A stretch of 64,000 nt of DNA from CAYGDP01 sp964348665 (GCA_964348665.1 CAYGDP010000010.1:62001-126000); one strand, 5' to 3'; counted from the first letter of the stretch, positions 16,582 through 24,589 are shown. The notes: generated by a model from the letters alone, not told the origin. Numbers and translations: made by a program.

Positions 16582-17675
16582 ATGCGAAACTGATAGCCGT
16601 CGACCTTTTCGCTGGCTGCGGTGGCCTGTCGCAAGGTTTGGTCTGGGCTGGTTTCGATGTTCGCGGTGCAGTCGAGATAGACGCGGTGGCGGCGAAAACC
16701 TATTGCAAGAACCATCCGCACACCCAATTGATTGAACGTAACATTTGCGAGGTGGCGCCCAGCGAGTTAAAAGCCGTCTGCGGAGACGAACCAATCGCGC
16801 TCTTGGCTGGTTGCGCGCCATGCCAGGGTTTTTGTTCGCTGACGGCAAAAAACAATAGGCGAGACCCGCGCAACAAACTAGTGCTTCAAATGGCAAAGCT
16901 CATCCGCGAGTTGAAGCCAACCGCTGTGATGATGGAGAATGTCCCGGGTTTGGAAAAACGTGGATCGAAAATCTTCCGCAAGTTCGTGGCTTCGTTGCGA
17001 GCGGCAGGGTATCGCCCACGGTGGCAGGTCGTCCAAATGGCTGATTACGGCGTACCGCAATCCCGTCGTCGGCTGGTGCTTTTTGCCGGACGTGGATTCA
17101 CAATTTCATTCCCCAAGGCGACCCATGCCAAAGAACCACCGCCGAAATCAAAGATGCGAAGGTGGTTGACGCTCCGCGACGTAATTACGAAGCAATCCAA
17201 GCCTATCACGATGAGCCAAGCTCGCAAGAATGGAGGGCCGAGAAAATTCAACTGGCACGTTGTTCGCGACATTCAGCCACAAGTCGCTAAGCGCCTAAAA
17301 GCCGCGATCCCTGGGAAGACCTGGCTGGCGTTGAAAGAATCCATCCGTCCCAAGTGTCATCGAAGCGGCTATAAAGGATTCACGAACACTTACGGTCGGA
17401 TGTCTTGGAATCAAACGCCCGTCACGATCACAGGCGGATGCGCTACGCCATGTAAAGGGCGCTTTGGTCATCCCTATAAACGGCGCACGACAATTTCGGT
17501 GCGCGAGGCGGCACTAATTCAAACGTTTCCGCGCAGCTACAAATTTGAGACTGACTACATGGATGTGGTTTGCGACATGATCGGGAACGCCGTCCCTCCG
17601 AGATTCGCGCGCGTGGCCGGCAAGCGTATTCGCGAAGAGTTGGAGAAACGCCATGAGTCATTGGCCCGGTCGTAA
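16578..17675 (+). CDS. C5-cytosine DNA methyltransferase
   Basis: 365 residues. Starts with ATGA overlap with the ATPase gene. All catalytic motifs are present in order: motif I DLFAGCGGLS (9-18), motif IV PCQGFC with the catalytic Cys82, motif VI ENVPG (120), motif VIII QSRRR (161-165), a target-recognition region with YGRMSWNQTPVTITGGC, and motif X GNAVPPRFA near the end. It transfers methyl from SAM to carbon 5 of cytosine; the target sequence cannot be read from the protein. A Vsr gene immediately after it fits, because deaminated 5-methylcytosine gives T:G mismatches. It should protect host DNA against the nucleases of this cassette. Confidence 0.95.
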   Translation: MNAKLIAVDLFAGCGGLSQGLVWAGFDVRGAVEIDAVAAKTYCKNHPHTQLIERNICEVAPSELKAVCGDEPIALLAGCAPCQGFCSLTAKNNRRDPRNKLVLQMAKLIRELKPTAVMMENVPGLEKRGSKIFRKFVASLRAAGYRPRWQVVQMADYGVPQSRRRLVLFAGRGFTISFPKATHAKEPPPKSKMRRWLTLRDVITKQSKPITMSQARKNGGPRKFNWHVVRDIQPQVAKRLKAAIPGKTWLALKESIRPKCHRSGYKGFTNTYGRMSWNQTPVTITGGCATPCKGRFGHPYKRRTTISVREAALIQTFPRSYKFETDYMDVVCDMIGNAVPPRFARVAGKRIREELEKRHESLARS

Positions 17676-18093
17676 CAAGAACTCTAAAACGACCTTTGGC
17701 GGGCTATCCCGCTCTGCTTTGATGTCTCGCGTTCGAAGTAAGCGAAACGAAACAACGGAACTTCGATTGTTATCGCTTCTGCGTTCAGATCGATTACGCG
17801 GATGGCGTCGCGACTTTCACTTGTTGGGCAAGCCCGACTTCGTATTTCCAGAGTCGAATCTAGCCGTTTTTGTTGACGGCTGTTTTTGGCACGGGCATTT
17901 CTGCGATAGAAACCTAAAACCAAAGCGTAACGCTGCGTTGTGGCGAGAAAAAATCGTTCGGAACCGAAACCGTGACCAACGCGTTACGCGGCGGTTACGT
18001 GCCGCTGGATGGCACGTCGTTAGAATCTGGGAATGTGCGCTCGCGAAACGCCCCGCACTTTGTCTTCGGAGAATAAGGCGTGCTCTACAATGA
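17653..18093 (+). CDS. vsr: Very short patch repair (Vsr) mismatch endonuclease
   Basis: 146 residues, the usual Vsr length. Seen: LMSRVRSKRNETTELRL at the N terminus, the catalytic Asp62 in GKPDFVFP, the metal and zinc-site core VDGCFWHGHFC (His80) and the C-terminal GWHVVRIWECAL. Vsr nicks 5' to the T of a T:G mismatch that arises when 5-methylcytosine deaminates. The gene overlaps the methylase by 23 bp in another frame and ends in an ATGA overlap with the HNH gene, so it is tightly coupled to both. In this setting it could act in repair or, as has been suggested for some methylase-linked relatives, in restriction. Confidence 0.95.
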   Translation: MSHWPGRNKNSKTTFGGLSRSALMSRVRSKRNETTELRLLSLLRSDRLRGWRRDFHLLGKPDFVFPESNLAVFVDGCFWHGHFCDRNLKPKRNAALWREKIVRNRNRDQRVTRRLRAAGWHVVRIWECALAKRPALCLRRIRRALQ

Positions 18094-19067
18094 ACTTTTG
18101 GTGGGTAAATCATAAGCAGACGTTTCGCCAGGAATTTTCTGGCAAATATATTTGGTGTCCTAAAAGAAAACGAAACGGCCACGTCAATCACTTCTACGAG
18201 ACGATGCGGGAGGTTAGTTCAGGCGACGTGATTTTCTCATTTGCTTTCGGCGCCATCCAAGGGTTTGGCGTGGCAAAGACGCACTGCTATACCTCGCCCC
18301 GTCCTGACGAATTTGGTCACATTGGTCAGTCTTGGGATGAGGTTGGGTGGCGAGTGGACGTCGATTTTGTCTCCTTTCCCAGGCCGATTCAGCCTTCGAT
18401 TCACATGCAAGCTATAGCGCCAACTCTTCCCCAGCGCTATTCACCGATAAATCAAAGAGGCCATGGCCAGCAGCAGGTTTATCTTGCGAAGATACCTCGT
18501 GAGACCGCTCTAGTTGTGGCAAGTTTGGCGTCGAATGAATTGGTACAATTGATTAACGGCGGGCGCGTCGCCGAGACCTCGATGGAAGACGTTCCAGAAC
18601 TTACCGGCGTGATCGAATGGGAAGAGCAAGAGGTCAAGAAAGTCGCTGCAAACCAAAAACTTCCAGAAACAGAAAAGGAAGCTTTGGTCAAAGCTCGCAG
18701 AGGACAAGGTTTATTCCGTCAGCGCGTTTCCAGAATTGAGTACATGTACCGTATAACGCGTGTTTCAAATCCAGAACATCTGATTGCCGGTCACATCAAA
18801 CCTTGGCGCGAATCAGACAACCAAGAGCGGTTGGCGGGGGAGAATGGGTTGCTTCTCACTCCGTCAATCGACCATTTATTTGACCGCGGATTTATTTCTT
18901 TTGAAAACAGCGGCGAGCTATTGGTTTCACCCATAGCGCACACAGAGTCGTTGCAAAAGATGGGTGTGCAAACGGATCGAGTAATTAACGTTGGGGGGTT
19001 TGCGGAATCGCAAAAATCCTTCCTCGAATATCACAGAACTCGAGTTTTTCTCCGTAGTGAACCATAG
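18090..19067 (+). CDS. HNH endonuclease with N-terminal PUA/EVE-like domain
   Basis: 325 residues from the ATG at 18090 (ATGA overlap with vsr). Residues 1-100 (NFWWVNHKQTF, YIWCPKRKRNG, SSGDVIFSFAFGAIQGFGVA) look like a PUA/EVE-type domain, a fold used to read modified bases. A linker rich in Glu and Lys follows (170-205). Residues 207-285 match the HNH_2 pattern: His235 in GHIKPW, Asn252 in NGLLL, and Asp261-His262 with LFDRGFISF. It is the last gene of the cassette and the best candidate for the cleaving subunit. Whether it is blocked by, or requires, cytosine methylation is unknown. An earlier in-frame start lies inside vsr and is unlikely. Confidence 0.82.
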   Translation: MNFWWVNHKQTFRQEFSGKYIWCPKRKRNGHVNHFYETMREVSSGDVIFSFAFGAIQGFGVAKTHCYTSPRPDEFGHIGQSWDEVGWRVDVDFVSFPRPIQPSIHMQAIAPTLPQRYSPINQRGHGQQQVYLAKIPRETALVVASLASNELVQLINGGRVAETSMEDVPELTGVIEWEEQEVKKVAANQKLPETEKEALVKARRGQGLFRQRVSRIEYMYRITRVSNPEHLIAGHIKPWRESDNQERLAGENGLLLTPSIDHLFDRGFISFENSGELLVSPIAHTESLQKMGVQTDRVINVGGFAESQKSFLEYHRTRVFLRSEP

Positions 19068-19287
19068 ACGCTTGCAGTTGCGGTAGAAGGATCGGGTTAA
19101 TTCCAGAGCGACTAGATTTTTCTGCCAGCAGGTTCGCGTGGTACGCGAGAAGCAGGGGCTTTACTTTTCATGCCACAAGAACCGCGAAAATGCACAAAAA
19201 GTGGTTATGGGCTTATAGTGATTTTTTGCGATCTTTGTGGCCAATCAATCTGCGTTTATCCGTGGTGAAATGGGCGGATTCTGGATA

Positions 19288-19376
19288 TGGAGTGGCGATT
19301 CATCGCCCGTTCGGTCAACGTCTTGGCAGCGATGAATCGCTGCCATCGTAAAGCGCCGATCAATCGGCGCACTCCA
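19288..19376. repeat. Compound palindromic element with terminal inverted repeats
   Basis: Ends are TGGAGTG and CACTCCA. Inside are three perfect hairpins with 2-nt loops: GGCGAT/ATCGCC (19294-19307), GGCAGCGAT/ATCGCTGCC (19325-19344) and GCGCCGAT/ATCGGCGC (19353-19370). The nested layout suggests a REP/MITE-like dispersed element rather than a terminator. Confidence 0.7.
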
Positions 19377-19483
19377 AATGTCGGCTTCGTGGCCAATCCA
19401 TCCGGGCGAGTGGGAATTGTTTTCTCGTTGTTCCGCGTCCGTCGGCTGACGGATTCGCGGGCAAATCTTTTTGCGCGACCATT

Positions 19484-19608
19484 GAAGCTTGGAGTTTTTT
19501 TGGAGTTTGGTTTTTGGCTCTTGGAGTTTCCCGACGCCCGAAATATCCAATGACCAATTTCCAAGCACCAAATTGTTTGGTCATTCGTCATTGGAACTTG
19601 GTCATTCC
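19484..19608. repeat. TTGG-word dispersed repeat block, intergenic copy
   Basis: Many units of the type GGAGTTTGG, TTTTTGG and CTTGGAG, then the opposite orientation (CCAAGCACCAAA). Same family as blocks at 23545, 25351, 48501 and 51310. Confidence 0.7.
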
Positions 19609-19623
19609 ACGCGCGTGAGCGCG

Positions 19624-19698
19624 TGGTGGGCGGTGCAGGATTCGAACCTGCAACCCTCTGCGTGTAAGGCAGATGCTCTGCCGTTGAGCTAACCGCCC
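19624..19698 (-). tRNA. tRNA-Val (anticodon TAC)
   Basis: The minus strand reads as a full cloverleaf: acceptor GGGCGGT/ACCGCCC, D arm TAGCTCAACGGCAGAGC, anticodon stem TCTGC/GCAGA with loop CTTACAC (anticodon TAC, Val), and T arm with GGTTCGAATCC. CCA is encoded at 19624-19626. The short spacer to the defence cassette makes this tRNA a possible landing site, but no att duplication is seen. Confidence 0.95.
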
Positions 19699-19737
19699 AT
19701 CGAAGCGTCCGCAAAATCGCACGCGCACGTCACGAAG

Positions 19738-20016
19738 TCAATCCCGCGGGGTTCCAAGCGGGTTTTTCAGGAGCACTTTTTGACAGGGGCGGCAGAGGTC
19801 GAACTTGAGCGCCACATGCACCTCGCGTTGGAGTTCTTCCTCGCTCATCGTTTTGGTCTGCTCGATGATGCGCCGGATTTCCTCTTTATAATCGCGTTGC
19901 ATGTCTTCGCAGGTGATTTGCAGCGGGTCGTACGCGGCGAAAATTTCCAGCTTTGCCACGTATCGCACTTCGCGCTCGAAAATCGGCTGACCGCACCGGT
20001 CGCAGATGTATTGCAT
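19738..20016 (-). CDS. Small zinc-ribbon protein, unknown function
   Basis: 92 residues. Two CxxC knuckles frame the protein (CDRCGQPI at residues 5-12 and CRPCQ near residue 77), so a zinc ribbon is likely. Between them lies an acidic helical stretch (DYKEEIRRIIEQTKTMSEEEL). Similar short proteins are common in planctomycete and verrucomicrobial genomes, without known role. It lies 39 bp beyond the tRNA 5' end, on the same strand, and faces the secreted-protein gene at 20087. Cytosolic; no signal peptide. Metal binding is inferred from the cysteines only. Confidence 0.7.
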   Translation of the reverse strand: MQYICDRCGQPIFEREVRYVAKLEIFAAYDPLQITCEDMQRDYKEEIRRIIEQTKTMSEEELQREVHVALKFDLCRPCQKVLLKNPLGTPRD

Positions 20017-20074
20017 GGCGATACTGTATCACGCCGACCGAGAGATTTCGATTGCGCTCATCAACGCCGCCGCC

Positions 20075-20080
20075 TACTGT
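20075..20080 (+). promoter_or_regulatory. -10 box TACTGT of the 20087 gene
   Basis: TACTGT ends 6 nt before the ATG at 20087; no Shine-Dalgarno sequence. Confidence 0.35.
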
Positions 20081-20086
20081 TGTCGA

Positions 20087-20644
20087 ATGCGAGTCTTCGC
20101 CGCGTTTCTGTTGCTTGTCATCACCGCCGTTGCGGCTGATCCGTCGAAAACCGAGGCGGTCAAGGACCGAAAAGCGCGTCTGGCGCGAGTCGAATCGTCC
20201 CCGCCGATCATGTCCCCGGAAGAAGCGTTTCGCAGTTATGACGAGGCGATGCGCGCGGGCGAGTGGGTGCGTGGCGCCCAGTTTCTTCACGAAGACGCGC
20301 TGCGCGGTCTGAAGGCAAAAACTCTACGCGTCCTCCGTGACGCGCCACGCAGTCGCGTGAGCAAATTTCTCAAGAGCGCAGGAATCAATTCCACTCACGA
20401 CCTTCAACGCACGCCGCCCCACGCGTTTTTCGAGGCTGTGATGCGCGACGCTGAACTGGTCAAAAAATACGTGGATCAAATCCGCGATGACCCGCCCGAA
20501 TCCATCACCGCCCGCGAAGACAATGAAACCGCCGAAATCCTCGTGAAATTCAAGAGTGGACGCGAGGTAACGTTTACCGCACACGTGGTCACCAACAACC
20601 TCGTCCGCAACTGGCGGATGGTGATCATCCCGTCGTTCGATTGA
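20087..20644 (+). CDS. Secreted protein of unknown function
   Basis: 185 residues with a clear signal peptide (MRVFAAFLLLVITAVAAD). The mature part is mixed helix and strand (PEEAFRSYDEAMRAGEWVRGAQFLHEDAL), reminiscent of a small NTF2-like/DUF4878 fold in which a helix pair precedes a sheet, but I cannot assign a family. The frame could begin at 20006, but that would place 27 hydrophilic residues before the signal peptide, and a -10 box lies 6 nt before the chosen ATG. A degraded copy of its last 40 bases lies at 22627-22667, on the far side of the metallohydrolase gene. Confidence 0.7.
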   Translation: MRVFAAFLLLVITAVAADPSKTEAVKDRKARLARVESSPPIMSPEEAFRSYDEAMRAGEWVRGAQFLHEDALRGLKAKTLRVLRDAPRSRVSKFLKSAGINSTHDLQRTPPHAFFEAVMRDAELVKKYVDQIRDDPPESITAREDNETAEILVKFKSGREVTFTAHVVTNNLVRNWRMVIIPSFD

Positions 20645-20686
20645 TCGCGGCGATTGGCAAAACGAACGGATCTGGTTTCAGGCACG

Positions 20687-22606
20687 CTATTCGCCCAGGT
20701 CTGCGTCGAGCCGTACGTCTTGCGCGAATTGACGAAGTATTTGAAAGATGTCCGCGGGAAAACAGCCGCCTAGTGTGTTGGGTTTGGCGATCCATTCGGT
20801 CGAGTAAATGCGATGATGAATGTCTCGATAGTCGGGGTCATCGAAGAGGATGGTCTTTCGCGCACTCTTTCCTTCGTGTGAGAAGGTGAAGTGGGCCGAG
20901 AGCGGAATTCCTTCCATTCGGTAGGCGCCGTCCGCGCCAGTCTTTGTCCGGGCCACCTCTTTTCCCCAAGCGGTAACGATAATCTCGGCAGGAATTCCAC
21001 GGCCGCCACGCGTGACAATACCCGAGACAGTGGCACGAATGGGTTGGGGGTTGGATCCCTCGCCGGTCTTTCGGAAATAAATGGGATTGGTGATAGCCAC
21101 GATTCCCGGCTTGCGACAGAGTAATTTTACCAGGAGCCACTTTGCGTCCGTTGAGATTTTGACTTCTCCCGAATAGTCCCGTTTGCCGCGTGCGGCCTCG
21201 ATTGTGTGGATGATTTTTCCGCCGGCGATAATTTCGATCCGCTCGATCGCGTCGCTGGCGTCGGAGGACGCCCATGCCTGGACGCTTAGCGTGTGCTCCG
21301 TTCCGGTGACGGGAGCGGTGTCTCCGATGCGATGTTTGCCGTCGAGTTGGATATCCAGAAATGCGCCCGAAGAAACGACGTTGCGGCCTGCCGCGAGGGC
21401 GCCCGCCAGTTTGCCCAGATCAAACGCCGCGCCCATCTCGGGTACGTGTGTGAAGGTGGTGTGGGGTATTGCGCGAATATCGTCGCGCCCGAAAACAGTA
21501 TCGTTCTCGGCAATCCCCGCCACTTGAAAGCCTTCGTTTAGCGCGGCGAACCAAAGCGCCTGGTCATCGATGTGATCGGGCCGATCTCCCATGATTGCCA
21601 GCCCGCCGACCGGCGTGCCCGCTAACAGGTCGAACGGAAATTCCGCCGCGATATTGCTTACACGATGCGGGCCGATGTGAAACGTCCGCGTCGGATGGGC
21701 GTAAATCGAAACCCAGCCCTGGTCGTGCCAGCTTCGGATGCAATCAAACACCGGCGGCAACTCCCAAAGTCCCGACCGATAGGCGGCGATTGCGCCCACG
21801 CGCCCCTTTGTCTGCCACGGATCCCAATTGTCATCATAAAACGCCCACCACGCGTCACCTGCTTTGTTGCTGTAGGGATATGACAACCCCGTCGTGCTTT
21901 TGCCAAGCACCCAGATGTGCCCGTACCGGCCCTTGATCGCCTCGTTGTTCCACCAGAGGTAAAGTTTGTCGCCGTATTTTTGATTCCAATCTCCCGCGGC
22001 TGCCTCGGTGCGGCGGCCATGATGAAATGTCTGGTTATTATCATCGCGCGCATCGCATCGCCCGCCGCCGTTGACAACCCATGGCCCGCCTCCGCCGCTC
22101 GAATAATACGTCCAGCCCCGCGAAGCCATCATTGCCGCGGCAAATTCGATCGTGACAGCCGTCCCACCATAATTTCGGCTCTGCGACCCGTCTCGCGTAA
22201 GATGATTATGGTCGCCGCCGCCGAACCAGCCGAGTTTGCGGAGATCGAGCCATCGGCGCAAAGCGATCGTTTTTTCGGCGTCCCGCGAAACCGCCCACTC
22301 TTCTGTGTGTGGAAAAAATTCATAGCCCGCATCCACCTCCAACCGATAGTTGCCGGGCGCCAACGAAACGTCCCAACCTTCCGGATGCACGAAGCGTCCT
22401 GAAAGAGAGCGATAGCCGGACGATCCAATGATCTTTCCATTCACATCCTTCAAAACCACGCGCGAAAAAATCGGCCTGCGGCTGTCAGCCTCCATGACCT
22501 TTAGCGTCATTTTCACCGCTGAGGATTCCTCGGCGGGGAGGCCGACGACACCGATGAAGGCAACGAGTGCCAAGCACAACGCGCTGAAACGAATTATTTG
22601 ATTCAT
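20687..22606 (-). CDS. Secreted CehA/McbA-family metallohydrolase (PHP-like)
   Basis: 639 residues. Strong Shine-Dalgarno (AGGAGA) before the ATG and a signal peptide ending near GLPAEES. A beta-rich N-terminal part (NYRLEVDAGYEFFP) precedes the PHP-like catalytic domain that begins with GGDHNHLTRDG; further His and Asp ligands lie in SIYAHPTRTFHIG and GDRPDHIDD. The C terminus is a carboxypeptidase-regulatory-like beta domain (RATVSGIVTRGGRGIPAEIIVTA split by a turn). The family includes carbaryl and phosphoester hydrolases; here substrate is unknown, but an exported enzyme with added beta domains suggests an extracellular polymer or ester. Flanked by the intact 20087 gene and its tail fragment. 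Confidence 0.8.
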   Translation of the reverse strand: MNQIIRFSALCLALVAFIGVVGLPAEESSAVKMTLKVMEADSRRPIFSRVVLKDVNGKIIGSSGYRSLSGRFVHPEGWDVSLAPGNYRLEVDAGYEFFPHTEEWAVSRDAEKTIALRRWLDLRKLGWFGGGDHNHLTRDGSQSRNYGGTAVTIEFAAAMMASRGWTYYSSGGGGPWVVNGGGRCDARDDNNQTFHHGRRTEAAAGDWNQKYGDKLYLWWNNEAIKGRYGHIWVLGKSTTGLSYPYSNKAGDAWWAFYDDNWDPWQTKGRVGAIAAYRSGLWELPPVFDCIRSWHDQGWVSIYAHPTRTFHIGPHRVSNIAAEFPFDLLAGTPVGGLAIMGDRPDHIDDQALWFAALNEGFQVAGIAENDTVFGRDDIRAIPHTTFTHVPEMGAAFDLGKLAGALAAGRNVVSSGAFLDIQLDGKHRIGDTAPVTGTEHTLSVQAWASSDASDAIERIEIIAGGKIIHTIEAARGKRDYSGEVKISTDAKWLLVKLLCRKPGIVAITNPIYFRKTGEGSNPQPIRATVSGIVTRGGRGIPAEIIVTAWGKEVARTKTGADGAYRMEGIPLSAHFTFSHEGKSARKTILFDDPDYRDIHHRIYSTEWIAKPNTLGGCFPADIFQILRQFAQDVRLDADLGE

Positions 22607-22621
22607 TAGTTTCTCCTAAAA

Positions 22622-22680
22622 CTCCGGATCTTCGCGACTTGCGGATGGGCATCATCTCGTCGTTCGAGGATGCTCGTTGA
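22622..22680 (+). pseudogene. Remnant of the 3' end of a 20087-like gene
   Basis: The bases 22627-22667 repeat the end of the gene at 20087 (20600-20640): 24 of the last 27 positions match, and the reading frame continues to a stop (IISSFEDAR). No upstream coding part is preserved, since the metallohydrolase start lies 16 bp before. This is a direct repeat flanking the metallohydrolase gene. Confidence 0.55.
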
Positions 22681-22765
22681 ATCGTAAAAACGTTAAATGG
22701 TTGAACCGAGAAGGTGGCTCTACAATTCAACGATTAAACAATTCATCCATTCATCGTCCCCTTTC
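22678..22765. repeat. GTTGAAT/GTTAAAT word repeat downstream of mutL
   Basis: Degenerate words (CGTTGAAT, CGTTAAATGG, ATTCAACGATTAAAC, ATTCATCCATTCAT) fill the spacer. The same words flank the other end of mutL at 24597-24660. Confidence 0.55.
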
Positions 22766-24584
22766 AAACCTTCCTCCCAAATTTCTTCTCCAGTTCCGTA
22801 TGAGAGATATGGATCATCGTTGGCCGTCCGTGGGGACAGGTGTAGGGCAGATCGCACGTGAGTAGATCCACGAGCAACCGTTCCAGCTCGGCGGTTTTCA
22901 GCGGGTCGCGTGCCTTGACCGCATGCCGGCAGACCGTTGTGGCAATCGCTTCCTCGTGCAGCCGTTGCGAACCCACAGCTCGACCGCTCACGCGCAAGCG
23001 GTCAATCGCCTCGATCAACGTTCTGCGCATATCCGCCTGGCCAAAATACGGTGGCACGCTCTCAATCAAGACCGTTTCTTTCCCAAAATCGGCCAGTGTA
23101 AATCCGAACCGCTCGAAGACATCCAGATGTTCGCGCAAAAAAACCGCGTCCTTGGGTTCGAGCGTGATAGTCTGTGGCAGCAATAACCGCTGCGAGGGAG
23201 CGTTTCCCTGTTCTAATTGCGTTAGCATTTGCTCGAACAATACTCGCTCGTGCGCCGCGTGCTGATCCATGAGCACCAGTCCATCGTCGCCTTCCATGAG
23301 CACATACAGATCGGAGAGAACACCGAGGATACGGAAGGGAGATTGTGGAACAGGGGATCGAGGATGGAGGATGGAAGATGGCGAAGGTGTTCCAACTAAA
23401 TCCGCTGCGGCGGGCATGCTCTTTTGCGACTCCTCCGAAGGTGATCGTATCGGCAACGGCGTTTGCGCATCCGGAACGGATTGGGCAACTGACCGTAATG
23501 AGGGAAAGATGTTGTGTTCAGTTGGTTGCTGTAATGTTGCGATAGAAGTTTGAGATTTGATATTTGGAGTTTCTCTGGGGTTTGGGGCTTGATGCTTGGT
23601 GCTTTGCAGCGCGGTTCTGACCGCGCTGCTTACCGCTTCCCTCACGCCGCGTTCATCGCGAAATCGCACTTCGCGTTTCGCCGGATGCACGTTTACGTCC
23701 ACTTCGCCCGGATCGATCTCCAAGAACAAAAACGCCACTGGATATCTGCCTTTCATCAGCGCCGTGTGATACCCTTCCATCAGCGCAAAATTGATCCCGC
23801 GGCTTTCAACCGGACGATCATTTACAAAAACATGCTGGTCGCTGCGGTTCGCGCGACTCACGCCTGCACGACCGACGAAGCCGCTAACGCGCAGCGTGTC
23901 GCTCTGGTAATCGAGAGGCAGCAGGTCCGCGACAAAATCCGCGCTGTACAACTCACGCAATCGTCCGCGCAGATTCGTCGCGGGCGCGAGATCGAAGACG
24001 ACTCGGGCATCATCCACGAATCGAAACGCCACCTGTGGACGCGAGAGAGCTTGCAGGAGGCAGACATGATGCAAATGCGCCAACTCGGTTTGGTCGCTGC
24101 GGAGAAATTTTTTCCGCGCCGGCAGATTGAAAAACAGATTTCGCACTTCGATGGTCGTGCCCGGGGGACATCCAACATCGCGGACGTTCTGGATTTTGCC
24201 GCCGCTGATTTCGATCTCGCTGCCCGCCAGCGCGTCGGTCTCGCGCGTGACCAGTCGAAACCGCGAAACCGCCGCAATGCTCGGCAGCGCTTCGCCACGA
24301 AAGCCGAATGTGGCAATCGCCATCAGGTCTTCCGCGCGCGTAATTTTGCTGGTGGCATGACGTTCCAGCGCCAGTAGGGCATCGTCGCGGCTCATGCCGT
24401 AGCCGTTGTCGGTGATACGGATGCTGCTCTTACCGCCCAGTCGGATTTCGATCTCGATGCGCGTCGCATTGGCGTCAAGCGCGTTCTCAACCAGTTCCTT
24501 GACAACCGATGCGGGTCGCTCCACCACCTCGCCCGCAGCGATTTGGTTGGCGACTTGCTCGGGAAGGAGACGAATCCGGTTCAT
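22764..24584 (-). CDS. mutL: DNA mismatch repair protein MutL (endonuclease type)
   Basis: 606 residues. The N-terminal GHKL ATPase shows ELVENALDANA, DNGYGM and GFRGEAL. The C-terminal domain has DQHAAHERVLFE, which fits the metal-binding DQHA(x)2E(x)4E motif, plus CRHAVKA and CPHGRPT, so this MutL is predicted to nick DNA, as in bacteria without MutH. Between the domains lies a linker of about 100 residues (roughly 325-420) made largely of repeat-derived peptides: KHQAPNPRETPN from the TTGG-word repeat and SSILHPRSPV, the same peptide type as in PriA. CATAGT ends 5 nt before the ATG. Flanked on both sides by GTTGAAT repeats. No mutS in the window. Confidence 0.95.
   Translation of the reverse strand: MNRIRLLPEQVANQIAAGEVVERPASVVKELVENALDANATRIEIEIRLGGKSSIRITDNGYGMSRDDALLALERHATSKITRAEDLMAIATFGFRGEALPSIAAVSRFRLVTRETDALAGSEIEISGGKIQNVRDVGCPPGTTIEVRNLFFNLPARKKFLRSDQTELAHLHHVCLLQALSRPQVAFRFVDDARVVFDLAPATNLRGRLRELYSADFVADLLPLDYQSDTLRVSGFVGRAGVSRANRSDQHVFVNDRPVESRGINFALMEGYHTALMKGRYPVAFLFLEIDPGEVDVNVHPAKREVRFRDERGVREAVSSAVRTALQSTKHQAPNPRETPNIKSQTSIATLQQPTEHNIFPSLRSVAQSVPDAQTPLPIRSPSEESQKSMPAAADLVGTPSPSSILHPRSPVPQSPFRILGVLSDLYVLMEGDDGLVLMDQHAAHERVLFEQMLTQLEQGNAPSQRLLLPQTITLEPKDAVFLREHLDVFERFGFTLADFGKETVLIESVPPYFGQADMRRTLIEAIDRLRVSGRAVGSQRLHEEAIATTVCRHAVKARDPLKTAELERLLVDLLTCDLPYTCPHGRPTMIHISHTELEKKFGRKV
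23352..23384 (-). repeat. GAGGATGG-type repeat in the mutL linker
   Basis: Tandem AGGATGG words, encoding SSILHPRSPV on the minus strand. Homologous in sequence and frame to the repeat in priA at 4653-4684. Confidence 0.65.
23545..23607 (-). repeat. TTGG-word repeat block inside the mutL linker
   Basis: Words such as ATATTTGGAGTT, TTTGGGG, CTTGATGCTTGG. Read on the mutL strand they become CACCAAGCATCAAGC and encode a hydrophilic Pro/Gln/Asn-rich linker. Confidence 0.65.
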
Positions 24585-24589
24585 GAGCG

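Larger units (their letters stand above)
19068..19623. other. Gene-free, repeat-filled spacer between the cassette and tRNA-Val
   Basis: No convincing gene. It holds a segment with GCCACAAGAA and TTTGTGGCC words also seen near 13.1 and 26.4 kb (about 19160-19262), a three-hairpin element (19288-19376) and a TTGG-word repeat block (19484-19608). It is the largest spacer without a gene in the window. Confidence 0.7.

Noticed and set aside
19624..19698. tRNA-Val as attachment site of the defence cassette
   Set aside because: I found no duplicated tRNA 3' end on the far side of the cassette and no integrase; the cassette border at purB is a stop-codon overlap rather than an att site.
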